Positions 39,358 to 47,498 of a DNA stretch of 64,000 bases are shown piece by piece. Below the pieces are notes generated by a model. That model made no database searches. It had not been told where the DNA came from and saw only the letters and a list, made by a program, of their open reading frames with translations. The stretch's first letter is position 1; the number at the start of each line of letters is the position of its first letter. The DNA lies in assembly GCA_032595685.2 (NCBI GenBank), contig CP159373.1, positions 1,571,001 through 1,635,000 of the forward strand, written 5' to 3'. Origin of the DNA: Candidatus Electrothrix aestuarii. GTDB taxonomy: Bacteria > Desulfobacterota > Desulfobulbia > Desulfobulbales > Desulfobulbaceae. The translations under genes were made by a program, and so were the position numbers.

Positions 39358-39761
39358 AAGTCATCGTAGATACAAGTGTGTGGTCGCTGGCTTTGAGGAA
39401 AAATATTCCTCAAGATGATCTGTATGTTAACGAGCTGAAAGAGCTTATAAAAGAGTCACGTGTACAGCTTATAGGTCCAGTTCGCCAAGAGCTTCTTAAT
39501 GGAATTAAGCATGAGAACGACTTCAATTCTCTCAAGGATCATTTAAGGGCTTTTAAAGATCTTAAGCTTGAAACAGAAGATTACGAATTAGCATCTGAAT
39601 ATTTCAATAAAGCAAGAAGAAGTGGCATTCAGGGCTCAAACACAGACTTCCTTATTTGTGCAATTTCAACTCGTAATAATATGCCGATTTTAACCACAGA
39701 TAAAGATTTTGAAAATTTTCAATCTGTACTCCCCGTAACTCTGCATGAAGTAAAAAAATGA
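39354..39761 (+). CDS. vapC: VapC-type PIN-domain toxin
   Basis: 135 residues. PIN-domain acidic residues appear in order: D6 (VIVDTSVW), a Glu in PVRQELLNG, and Asp residues in NTDFLICAIS and LTTDKDF. VapC toxins are Mg2+-dependent RNases that usually cut tRNA or rRNA. Overlapping start with vapB. Ends 62 nt before the converging biosynthetic operon. Confidence 0.9.
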   Translation: MKVIVDTSVWSLALRKNIPQDDLYVNELKELIKESRVQLIGPVRQELLNGIKHENDFNSLKDHLRAFKDLKLETEDYELASEYFNKARRSGIQGSNTDFLICAISTRNNMPILTTDKDFENFQSVLPVTLHEVKK

Positions 39762-39823
39762 TTTGTATTGTCCTTTTTGCCAAGAAATAGCGCTTTCTTC
39801 CTTTCTCCTGTTCTATTTTGCCT

Positions 39824-40651
39824 CTAAAATCTTCCTTTGCTCTTGCTTGAGATAACAGTATCCCGCATCCTCAACCCTTTCACCACCTCATAAACCAGTC
39901 CTTTCCCATCAAAAATCAGCAAATCAAAGACCAGCTCCTTCTCTGACAGAACGACAGCAGACACCTTAGTAAGGTATTCCCCATCAGGCTGCGTCGGACG
40001 CAGGATAATCCGCTGATCAATACCAACCGGTAATGGTGTAAAGTCCACCTTCTGCTGCCCCAAAACACTGGCTGCATGCATGGCCCCGTCCAAGGGAAAA
40101 GGAGAACCGAGCTGCTCCTGAACCGTGTAAATAAAGGGCAACGCAGGAGCTTTCACCACGGCCCAGGCACTGTCTTCATGTAGAAATAGTGTATCCTGAA
40201 GGGTTTGATACTGTCGGCCAAAGGGCACCAGTTCGCGATAGAGCTGCTCAACGGGGATTTCTAACAGAGGGTTTGCTGGTTGGGTCGGATCAATCCGGGA
40301 AGGCGGGTGCTCTTCTGACTTCGTCAGGGGAAAAAAGACCTGACTATGCTCCTTAATCCTGCTCATCTTCCCGCATGTCTTCCGGGTGAGCAACTGTGCC
40401 CCTACCCTATCCCCATCAGGCGAAAACTCAACCAGAACATCCAGCTCCGTAGCCTCAGGCGGGATTTCAAGAAACTTGGCAAAGCGCATGTCCTCCATAA
40501 CAGAGATATCTGCGCCGGGAAAGGCTTTGGCAACCTGCGCTACGAGCAGCAGGAGGCTCTCTACCGCAGGGAGAACGATTGTACCGGTAAAGGAATGGTC
40601 CTGGAACCAGGGTTGAACAGAGAGGGTGACAGGGAGGCGCTCGTTACTCAT
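39824..40651 (-). CDS. Stand-alone polyketide-type (double-hotdog) dehydratase-like protein
   Basis: 275 residues, about the size of one PKS DH domain. The first hotdog carries H19-x3-G23-x4-P28 (HSFTGTIVLP), the exact catalytic motif of PS-DH domains. The second carries D188-x3-H192 (DGAMH), matching their D-x3-Q/H motif, after an FGRQYQTLQ segment like the GYxYGPxFQ block. Expected to remove water from a beta-hydroxyacyl-ACP. Last gene of the 13-gene operon; its ATG overlaps the thioesterase stop by 4 nt. Confidence 0.8.
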   Translation of the reverse strand: MSNERLPVTLSVQPWFQDHSFTGTIVLPAVESLLLLVAQVAKAFPGADISVMEDMRFAKFLEIPPEATELDVLVEFSPDGDRVGAQLLTRKTCGKMSRIKEHSQVFFPLTKSEEHPPSRIDPTQPANPLLEIPVEQLYRELVPFGRQYQTLQDTLFLHEDSAWAVVKAPALPFIYTVQEQLGSPFPLDGAMHAASVLGQQKVDFTPLPVGIDQRIILRPTQPDGEYLTKVSAVVLSEKELVFDLLIFDGKGLVYEVVKGLRMRDTVISSKSKGRF

Positions 40652-41127
40652 GAATCAGGAAATTCCTGCCAGAGGCGCAGGGTCTGTGGATCAATCTCCA
40701 CCGGAATCCCCTTCTCATTGATCGCGCAATGGCGGGTAAAACCGGTGCAGGATATTTCGCCTCCCTCCGCCTTGGTGATCAGGTACTCAAACTGGAGCCT
40801 GACGCGTTCGAGTTTTCCGGGCCGGATGTGGATGTACATCAGATCATCATAATAGAGCGGCGAGTAATAGTTCAGCTCGGTCTTGATGATGGGATAGACA
40901 AAGCCGTCCTCCTCTATCTGCTTATATGGGTACTTGGTCTCCCGCATCAGGGAAGCCCTGGCAAATTCGAAATACTTGAGGTAATTGGAATGATAGACCA
41001 CCTGGGAGCGATCAGTATCAATGTACAGGGTCCGCATTTCGCACCGAAACCAGACCAGACCACTGGTGGCATCCCGGACAAAGGAGGACTTTTCTAAGGG
41101 CTGAGGACGAAAGGGTTTAGGTCGCAT
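40648..41127 (-). CDS. 4HBT hotdog thioesterase (YbgC-like)
   Basis: 159 residues. The motif YIDTDRSQVVYHSNYLKYFEF contains the catalytic Asp (D39) of the YbgC/4HBT group. The first 25 residues are an extra basic tail. Probably hydrolyses an acyl-ACP or acyl-CoA of this pathway, setting chain release or proof-reading. Start and the ketosynthase stop share a base (TGATG). Confidence 0.87.
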   Translation of the reverse strand: MRPKPFRPQPLEKSSFVRDATSGLVWFRCEMRTLYIDTDRSQVVYHSNYLKYFEFARASLMRETKYPYKQIEEDGFVYPIIKTELNYYSPLYYDDLMYIHIRPGKLERVRLQFEYLITKAEGGEISCTGFTRHCAINEKGIPVEIDPQTLRLWQEFPDS

Positions 41128-42392
41128 CAGATACCTCGTAAGACCAGGCAGCAGTTGGTTCCACCGAACCCGAAGGAGTTGGACAGGACAAATTCATAGC
41201 TATGATTACGTACCACATTGGGCACCACATCCAGGTCAGCAAAGGCGGGATCCGGGATATGATTCACCGTGGGTAGAACCAAGCCTTTATTCATGGCCTC
41301 GATAGAGAGGGCTGCCTCGATGGCTGCTGAGGCCCCCAGGGAGTGCCCAACCTGGGATTTATTGGCTGAGATCGGTATGCCGGACAGGGCCTCGCCAAAG
41401 ACCCTGCGCAGGCATTCCACCTCAGTTGCATCTCCGGTGGGGGTAGAGGTGCCGTGGGCATTGATGGAGCCGATGTCCTCGGCGCTGATCTCCGCATCAT
41501 CCAAGGCATCATGGATGGCCCGAATTATGGTGGTGGCGTTGGGCCGGGTAAAATGGTGGGCATCTGAGTTCCAGCCTATCCCTAAGACCTCTGCCTTTGG
41601 ATGGAGTCCCAGGGCATGCACTGCCTCTTCTGCGGCCAGCACCAGTGCTGCCGCGCCTTCGGCCAGGACAAAGCCCTTGCGATCCAGACTGAAGGGGCGA
41701 GAGGCCTGGGTTGGATCCGCAAAGGCCCGGTCCTTTTCCCCCACCTTGATGCTGGCCAGCATATTGGAAAACCCCTGGATAATTTCCGGGACCAGGCAGG
41801 TCTCCACCCCGCCTGCCAGCATGAAATCACAGTCCCCGTCCCGGATCATCCTGGCGCTCAGGGCAATGGCATGGTTGCCTGAGGCGCAGGCCCCTTGGGG
41901 GGAGAAGATCGGTCCGGTAAAGCCGGTGAGCATGCCTGCCTTGCCGCCGGGCAGGTTGGCACAGACATTAGGGAGAAGATAGGGGCTGACCTTAAAGGGG
42001 CCGCCGACACGGTAGTTCTCTGTCGCAATTCGGTAGGCATCAGTTCCATTCAGGGCCGAGCCGATCAGGCAGCCTGTCCGTGGACCGGTTTCTTCATTCA
42101 TTTCCAGCCCGGCATGTTCCAGGGCCCGGCGACAGACCTCCATCGTCAGGAAGACATAGGCCGCATTCCAGAGTGAGGCCTCTTTCCGGTCCACATAGGG
42201 GAGCTGGCTGGGGTCCCAGTCCGGGATCTCCCCCACCACATTACTGCGGCTGGCGGTTTCACAGCGGGTGACCCTGCGGAAGCCTGCCTGGCCTTCGAGA
42301 GCGGCCTGCCAGGTTGCGGTAAAGGTATTGCCCAGGGCGGTGGCCGCATCATAGCCGACCACAAAAACACGTCTGTTCTTTGGCGCCTTCAT
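41127..42392 (-). CDS. FabF-type beta-ketoacyl-ACP synthase (KS1)
   Basis: 421 residues, thiolase fold. The catalytic triad is complete: C169 (GACASG), H313 (NAHGTSTPTGD) and H350 (KSQVGHSLGAS). The protein should therefore decarboxylate malonyl-ACP and condense it with an acyl chain. It differs from housekeeping FabF in its loops (for example PRTGCLIGSALNG). Three nt from the KS2 stop, so part of a KS1-KS2 pair. Neither is a Cys-less chain-length factor. Confidence 0.92.
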   Translation of the reverse strand: MKAPKNRRVFVVGYDAATALGNTFTATWQAALEGQAGFRRVTRCETASRSNVVGEIPDWDPSQLPYVDRKEASLWNAAYVFLTMEVCRRALEHAGLEMNEETGPRTGCLIGSALNGTDAYRIATENYRVGGPFKVSPYLLPNVCANLPGGKAGMLTGFTGPIFSPQGACASGNHAIALSARMIRDGDCDFMLAGGVETCLVPEIIQGFSNMLASIKVGEKDRAFADPTQASRPFSLDRKGFVLAEGAAALVLAAEEAVHALGLHPKAEVLGIGWNSDAHHFTRPNATTIIRAIHDALDDAEISAEDIGSINAHGTSTPTGDATEVECLRRVFGEALSGIPISANKSQVGHSLGASAAIEAALSIEAMNKGLVLPTVNHIPDPAFADLDVVPNVVRNHSYEFVLSNSFGFGGTNCCLVLRGI

Positions 42393-42395
42393 GAA

Positions 42396-43646
42396 CTATG
42401 CAACCTTCTGGAGGACGGCGCAGGCATTACAGCCACCAAAGCCGAAGGAGTTTTTCAGGATATACTCCTGCTCAAGCGAGCGGCTGCCTTCAGACACGCA
42501 GTCCAGTTCCAGTTCAGGATCAGGGGTATAGTTGATGGTGGGTGGCAGCAAGCTGTCCTGCATACCCTGGAGGGCAAAGATGGTTTCAATGACGCTGGAG
42601 GCCCCCATCGCATGTCCGATCAGGGATTTATTGGCCGTGACAGGCGGAAGCCCGTCACCGAAAACGGCTCGCATAGCCTCGTATTCCACCTTATCCCCCA
42701 CCTTGGTGGAGGCGGCATGGGCATTGACCACTGCAATATCCTGAGGGAAAATTTTGGCATCAGTCAAGGCATCCTCCATACATTGCCTAACCGTGACCAG
42801 ATGCGGGGCAACAAAATGATGGGCATCCGAGGTCATCCCCCAGCCAGCCAGACGGACAGCGTAAGGTAAACCGTGGGCATCGGCAAATTCCCTGGTCGCA
42901 AGGATTACAGCCCCGGCCCCTTCGGAGATAACAAAGCCCCGCCGATCAAGAGAGAAGGGCCTGCTGGAGCTTTCCGGGGGATCATTTTCCCTCCCCTCTT
43001 TGGGGTTATAGGCCCCGTTCATGGTATGAAAACCTGCTACAATGGGCTCAACCAGGGCAAAATCCACTGCTCCACAGATGGCGAGATCTGCTCGGCCTTG
43101 GGCCATGAGCAGGGCCGCGATGAGCATGGAGGTCAGGCCAGTGGCACAGGCGGTAATAGTAGAGGTAATCGGTCCCTGGGCACCAGTGGCAATGGCGATC
43201 TTGCCGCCGATCATATTGATACAAGAATTGGGATTGGCATAGGGATGGGGAAGCTTGTTCTCGGCCTGCAGGCGTCTGTCTGACCTGAGGACGGCATCCA
43301 AGCCACCAATGGCTGAGCTATAGGTCACAGCTGTGCGCGGCGCCAACTCTGGGGTCAGTTCAATACCGCTGCGCTTCAAGGCGCGAATTACGGTGAGCAG
43401 GGAATATTTAAAGACTGGTGAACTCCAGGCTGCCTGATGGCGGGCAGTGAGAAAGGGATAGTCCAGATGGTCAATATCCGGGACCTGACCAGCAATGCGG
43501 ACCGGGAAGTCCTCTGGCAGGGAAAAGCGGGTGAGCGGGCCAACGCCGCTTTCCCCTGCCAAAGCACGCTGCCATTGCTCATCCAGCTCAATCCCCAAGG
43601 GAGAGACGGCATCACAGCCTATAATGACGGCATCTTTCGCCCCCAT
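42396..43646 (-). CDS. FabF-type beta-ketoacyl-ACP synthase (KS2)
   Basis: 416 residues from the ATG at 43646 (MGAKDAVIIG); a longer frame upstream overlaps the radical SAM gene and is rejected. Triad C167 (ITACATG), H310 (NAHAASTKVGD) and H345 (KSLIGHAMGAS) intact. Diverged from KS1 along its length, so not a recent duplicate. Its place directly after two radical SAM genes suggests it elongates a modified chain. Confidence 0.92.
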   Translation of the reverse strand: MGAKDAVIIGCDAVSPLGIELDEQWQRALAGESGVGPLTRFSLPEDFPVRIAGQVPDIDHLDYPFLTARHQAAWSSPVFKYSLLTVIRALKRSGIELTPELAPRTAVTYSSAIGGLDAVLRSDRRLQAENKLPHPYANPNSCINMIGGKIAIATGAQGPITSTITACATGLTSMLIAALLMAQGRADLAICGAVDFALVEPIVAGFHTMNGAYNPKEGRENDPPESSSRPFSLDRRGFVISEGAGAVILATREFADAHGLPYAVRLAGWGMTSDAHHFVAPHLVTVRQCMEDALTDAKIFPQDIAVVNAHAASTKVGDKVEYEAMRAVFGDGLPPVTANKSLIGHAMGASSVIETIFALQGMQDSLLPPTINYTPDPELELDCVSEGSRSLEQEYILKNSFGFGGCNACAVLQKVA

Positions 43647-43653
43647 CAACAGC

Positions 43654-44652
43654 TTACCAGGGGATGAATTGGTAGAGTTTGGCGAACATCTCGTAGACTT
43701 CGATCCAGTTCTGGAAGTCCTTGGTACTTCGCATGTGGGCACGCTTATTGACCATGACCCAACTCATATGGGCCGCGCCGTCCTTACAGGTGGAACAATC
43801 TCTGGTCTCTGAGGTGCAGCAACGGTGCATGGTCTGAAGGTCTGAGGACCAGCGGATGAAGTTGATCAGACGCTTGGGCTGAGGCTCCCGATTATCTTTG
43901 GAGATGGTCACGGACGGGCATTCCAGCCAGCCAAAAGGACGGCCCAGCATTTGGCCGGTGGTAATGATCTCGTGGTAATATTTGCAGGAAATCACCGTTT
44001 CTGGATAGGCATCCAGCATAGCATCCATCTCGTCCCGGATCGCGATCAGTTCCTCGGGCTTCCAGGAAAATCCATCAACGCCCTCGTCATTGGAGAGAAG
44101 TTGCATATGGACCTTCAGGCCAACATCTTTGATTTTGCGGATGATCTCTTCGGTCTTGCCCAACTGCTTGGGGGTGATGGTATAGAGATAATAGGTATGG
44201 GGGTCACCTGCGTAGTTAGCACTGGAGATCTTAAAAGTGTCCTTGCCGCGCAGGGTTGTCTCATCCTCGGGGTTCCCCCAAAGGGAGAGCCCAACCATCA
44301 TGTCCGGGAAACGATCCCTGGGCACCTTGATTAGGCCATTAGTGGCGCAAAAGGTGGGCATGCGCTTATAAAATGCCTCAATCCTATCCAGGCAGAGAGT
44401 GGGTTCACCGCCGATGAGAATGGCCAGATTTACCCCGCGCTTCATCTCCTTTTCCACAAAGGCATGCCACTTTTCCATGTCATTTTCCTCAGCTGCCGCC
44501 TCATGCTCACCAGAGGAAAAGAAAAAGCAACCTTTGCAGCGCAGGTTGCAGCGGTTGGTCACATCGTAAATGGAACTGCGGAAATTCAGCTTGGAAATTC
44601 GTTTATAGCGCTCGTACCAATGGTCATCCAGCAGGGAACTGACAGTTTTCAT
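43654..44652 (-). CDS. Radical SAM protein A (paralogue of the next gene)
   Basis: 332 residues. The cluster-binding motif C35-x3-C39-x2-C42 (TNRCNLRCKGC) and an IGGEP SAM-binding motif are present. A C-terminal cysteine group (CCTSETRDCSTC) may bind a second Fe-S cluster. YDxTNRCNxRCxGC, the LWGN block and the C-terminal CC...DC..C pattern are shared with the upstream gene. Ladderane-candidate clusters of anammox bacteria contain radical SAM genes in like company. Reaction unknown; 11 nt from its neighbour. Confidence 0.88.
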   Translation of the reverse strand: MKTVSSLLDDHWYERYKRISKLNFRSSIYDVTNRCNLRCKGCFFFSSGEHEAAAEENDMEKWHAFVEKEMKRGVNLAILIGGEPTLCLDRIEAFYKRMPTFCATNGLIKVPRDRFPDMMVGLSLWGNPEDETTLRGKDTFKISSANYAGDPHTYYLYTITPKQLGKTEEIIRKIKDVGLKVHMQLLSNDEGVDGFSWKPEELIAIRDEMDAMLDAYPETVISCKYYHEIITTGQMLGRPFGWLECPSVTISKDNREPQPKRLINFIRWSSDLQTMHRCCTSETRDCSTCKDGAAHMSWVMVNKRAHMRSTKDFQNWIEVYEMFAKLYQFIPW

Positions 44653-44663
44653 AATGGAGAATT

Positions 44664-45731
44664 TTACTGAGTATTTGAAGGCGGATTGCTAAGGCTTGTG
44701 CAGAGATTTGCTCCTTTCTCATAGCCCCTGACCCAAACGCTGAGATAGGTGTCCACATAATCAAGCCAAGCTGAGAAGGTGCTTGGATCGGTGGCATGGC
44801 GATACATCCTGGCCGTGACCACAGCGCTACCCGCTGCATAATGGCGGCAGTCGGCGCAATCTGTATCCGGGACACAGCAGGCCGCATCGCGGTCCCATTG
44901 CAGATCTGTCCTATATTGTCGGAATGAGCGACCCAGGCCGATATCGGTGGAGGGGTTCATTCGGGGATAGGGACAGGAAAACAGGGCATGGAGCCCCTGC
45001 TCATGGGTATGGGCAACGATATTATAGGGAGAAAAGAGGACGGTCTCGGGATATTCTCTCAGCAAGTCCAGCATGACCTTACGGGTCTTTTCCAGGCTTG
45101 CAGCGCTATGACGAAGAGGGCCATTATAGCCCACAGGAGCAGAAAACATGTTAAAGGTGATCTGCTGCTTATTCTTTGCCAGCAACTCGGTCACTTCCCG
45201 GGCATCGTTAATGTTTTCCGAGGTAAAGGTGTAGACAAAGACCGCCCTGGGGTCATCGGCATAGTTTTCCATCTGGCGAGCCAGCATATCTGGGGCCTTC
45301 CGTACCGCCAGGCTGGTCTGATCATTCCCCCAGACAGAAATATGGATACGGTAGTCAATTTCTTTGGGGAGCTGCTTGAGCCCGTTGCTGGCAATGGCAC
45401 CGTGTGGAATCACCTTGTAGGCAGCAGCACAGAGTTCCGGCACCAGAGAGGGTTCAGCACCGGCCAGGACAACAAAGGTGATACCCCGCTCTTTTTCTGC
45501 TTCAAAAAGCTGGAGCCAGGCCTGCTCATCCCGCACTTCCTGGGCAAACTGTTTCTCGCCGTTATAGTAATAACAGCCCTCGCAACGCACATTGCAGCGG
45601 TTGGTCATATCATAGGTGGATTCGCGGAGAAAGAAATATTTGCGCACCTTTTCCCAGCGTTCTTTGATTGCCGGGTCCGCTATGATATCAGAGAATTTAT
45701 ACTCCTGTTTATACTCCGGTTGGGCAGCCAT
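44664..45731 (-). CDS. Radical SAM protein B (paralogue of A)
   Basis: 355 residues. Motif C46-x3-C50-x2-C53 (TNRCNVRCEGC), with AGAEP in place of GGEP, and the C-terminal cluster CCVPDTDCADC. Same overall plan as protein A but clearly diverged, so the pair may act as a heterodimer or at successive chain positions. Follows the acyl carrier protein gene with no spacing (TAG then ATG), tying it to ACP-bound substrates. Confidence 0.88.
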   Translation of the reverse strand: MAAQPEYKQEYKFSDIIADPAIKERWEKVRKYFFLRESTYDMTNRCNVRCEGCYYYNGEKQFAQEVRDEQAWLQLFEAEKERGITFVVLAGAEPSLVPELCAAAYKVIPHGAIASNGLKQLPKEIDYRIHISVWGNDQTSLAVRKAPDMLARQMENYADDPRAVFVYTFTSENINDAREVTELLAKNKQQITFNMFSAPVGYNGPLRHSAASLEKTRKVMLDLLREYPETVLFSPYNIVAHTHEQGLHALFSCPYPRMNPSTDIGLGRSFRQYRTDLQWDRDAACCVPDTDCADCRHYAAGSAVVTARMYRHATDPSTFSAWLDYVDTYLSVWVRGYEKGANLCTSLSNPPSNTQ

Positions 45732-45998
45732 CTATTCGTCACTGTTCAGCTTATCAATGATGTATTGGGCAATGATGCGCACAGTGGTTAGTTTGGGATA
45801 ATCGTCTTCATCAATCCGTATCCCGTATTCATCCCGCAGCACCAAGGCAACTGTGGCCAGATCCATAGAATCGATACCCACCTCATCCACCAGATCCAGA
45901 TCCGCGTCAAAGGTTTCAGGGGTAACGTCCTCAAGCTTGAGTTCGTTAATAATGATTTCAGCAACCCGAAGGACGGTTGTATTAAGGTCGTTACTCAT
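45732..45998 (-). CDS. Acyl carrier protein (ACP1)
   Basis: 88 residues, acidic, helical. The phosphopantetheine site is S44 in GIDSMDLATV. The fourth helix region (LTTVRIIAQYIIDKL) completes the ACP fold. Carries the growing chain for the three ketosynthases. Sits 125 nt after the FabZ-like gene, the largest gap in the operon, with a hairpin in between that could set its separate level of expression. Confidence 0.92.
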   Translation of the reverse strand: MSNDLNTTVLRVAEIIINELKLEDVTPETFDADLDLVDEVGIDSMDLATVALVLRDEYGIRIDEDDYPKLTTVRIIAQYIIDKLNSDE

Positions 45999-46030
45999 GC
46001 ATCCGCTATTTCATTTGTTTATATGAAAAT

Positions 46031-46047
46031 GGTCAGCGCGGCTGACC
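46031..46047 (-). promoter_or_regulatory. Hairpin in the FabZ-ACP1 gap
   Basis: ggtcagc-gcg-gctgacc is a perfect 7-bp stem-loop. On the minus strand it is followed by attttcat, a weak U-tract, so it may attenuate read-through or mark a processing site ahead of acp1. Confidence 0.4.
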
Positions 46048-46123
46048 AAGGTTCCAGCCAGTTTTTATTTTTTATCCCGGCCTCAGTATAAGCTCAGCAT
46101 ATGAAGAGGGGCCAGGATGGGAA

Positions 46124-46432
46124 CTACTGCGCAAGAAAGATACTGCCGGAGCAGACATCTTGATTATCACCGATGATCTTAAAGGTATATTGGTCTTTTT
46201 TCGTACCCGGTGCAACCTGAATATCCAACAGATCACCAGGACGCACGATTTTTCTGAATTTTACCCTGCTCATTCCGGTCAGCTTTACGGGCCTTCCTGT
46301 TGTTTCGGAAAGAAGCGTGACGATCATTTCCAGCTGGGCGACCCCAGGCAGGATGGGATTATCAGGAAAATGGCCGGAGAACCAAGGAGAGTCAGCGGCA
46401 ACTTGTATGGATTTTTGCACGATTGTATCCAT
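46124..46432 (-). CDS. FabZ/FabA-like single-hotdog dehydratase
   Basis: 102 residues, shorter than housekeeping FabZ (about 140-150). The active-site helix reads HFPDNPILPGVAQLE with H21 and E35, the FabZ-type His/Glu pair. A 4HBT-like minimal fold. Likely dehydrates 3-hydroxyacyl-ACP or acts with the double-hotdog protein on specific chain lengths. Confidence 0.88.
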   Translation of the reverse strand: MDTIVQKSIQVAADSPWFSGHFPDNPILPGVAQLEMIVTLLSETTGRPVKLTGMSRVKFRKIVRPGDLLDIQVAPGTKKDQYTFKIIGDNQDVCSGSIFLAQ

Positions 46433-46457
46433 CAGATGAGAACAATATTACCCGGTC

Positions 46458-47498
46458 TTAACATTTTGTCAATGCGGCGTTACGCCAGCAGGTGGGGTCG
46501 GAGGCAAGGTAGTCTCCGGTGAGTTGATAGGCAGCACCCCGGCAGCCGTAACATTCTTCTGCTTTTTCGCAGGTTCGGCAGGCCCCTTTTATGGTCTCCC
46601 GAAAATTTTTTAGATTTTGTATTTCTTCGCTATTATGGAGAATATGGGCAAGCGACCTGTTACGAATATTCCCCAGAGGAATGGTCACCCCGACACAGGG
46701 CATAACATCTCCATTCGAGGTCACGAGGCAAGAAACCTGATGCCGCATACATCGGTTGCCGACCAGAGGGGGCTGGGGTTCCCAATCGCGGCCGAATTTT
46801 TTCCGATCAAGGTCGGCGAGCTGGGTAAAGAGAGTTTGCAATTCTTCAGGACTCACCCCAAGCCAGGTATTTTCTGAGGCATTGGCCTGTGGAGTGAGGA
46901 CTTCAAAGAGGGGCTCAATATCCTGCTCCCGCAACCATTGCCAGATTGCCGGGAGTTCCTCAATATTCTGTTGGCAAATGACAGTGCTCATGGCCAGGTA
47001 GAGCTCCTCCCCTGGATACCCAGCCGCACGCAAGCAACTCAAGGCTCGTTGGATAGACTGGTAGGCACCTTGTTTCCCAGCAAGCGTATCCTGCAACTCC
47101 TCGTCTTGGGAATTGAGTTTTAGGGCAACCCGAACCTTTTCCTGGGCAAGAACATCAGCAAGCTCCTGGGTAATCCCCGAGCCGTTGGTGAACATCTCTA
47201 TTTCCAAACCTTCCTGCCCAAGAAAATGGAGCATTTCCGGGAGGTGGGGGTAAATAGAGGGTTCGCCTCCCAAGATAATAATTTTCCGGGCACCTAAGGC
47301 CTTAGCCTGGAGAATAACGTCCTTAATCTCATCCCGTGAAAGTTCATTTTTCCAGGTATCCTGCCCCTCAACATAGCAGTAGGAGCAGCGGAAATTGCAG
47401 ACCCGGCTGAACTCAATTTCCATCGAGAGGAGTTGGTTGGCAGCAACTGCCTCGCGAATTTCCTGCTCAGTAAATTCAAGGTTATACGTTTTTTGCAT
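46458..47498 (-). CDS. Radical SAM/SPASM-type protein C
   Basis: 346 residues. C34-x3-C38-x2-C41 (CNFRCSYC), ILGGEPSIYP, then a C-terminal SPASM-like region with CLVTSNGDVMPCVGV and CRTCEKAEECYGCRGAAY, enough cysteines for one or two auxiliary 4Fe-4S clusters. SPASM enzymes usually modify peptides, so its presence among lipid-type genes is notable. Start and stop overlap with the upstream gene as TAATG. Confidence 0.88.
   Translation of the reverse strand: MQKTYNLEFTEQEIREAVAANQLLSMEIEFSRVCNFRCSYCYVEGQDTWKNELSRDEIKDVILQAKALGARKIIILGGEPSIYPHLPEMLHFLGQEGLEIEMFTNGSGITQELADVLAQEKVRVALKLNSQDEELQDTLAGKQGAYQSIQRALSCLRAAGYPGEELYLAMSTVICQQNIEELPAIWQWLREQDIEPLFEVLTPQANASENTWLGVSPEELQTLFTQLADLDRKKFGRDWEPQPPLVGNRCMRHQVSCLVTSNGDVMPCVGVTIPLGNIRNRSLAHILHNSEEIQNLKNFRETIKGACRTCEKAEECYGCRGAAYQLTGDYLASDPTCWRNAALTKC

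Noticed and set aside
41127-43646. KS1-KS2 as a ketosynthase/chain-length-factor pair of type II PKS
   Set aside because: Both proteins retain the catalytic Cys and both His residues; a chain-length factor would lack the Cys.
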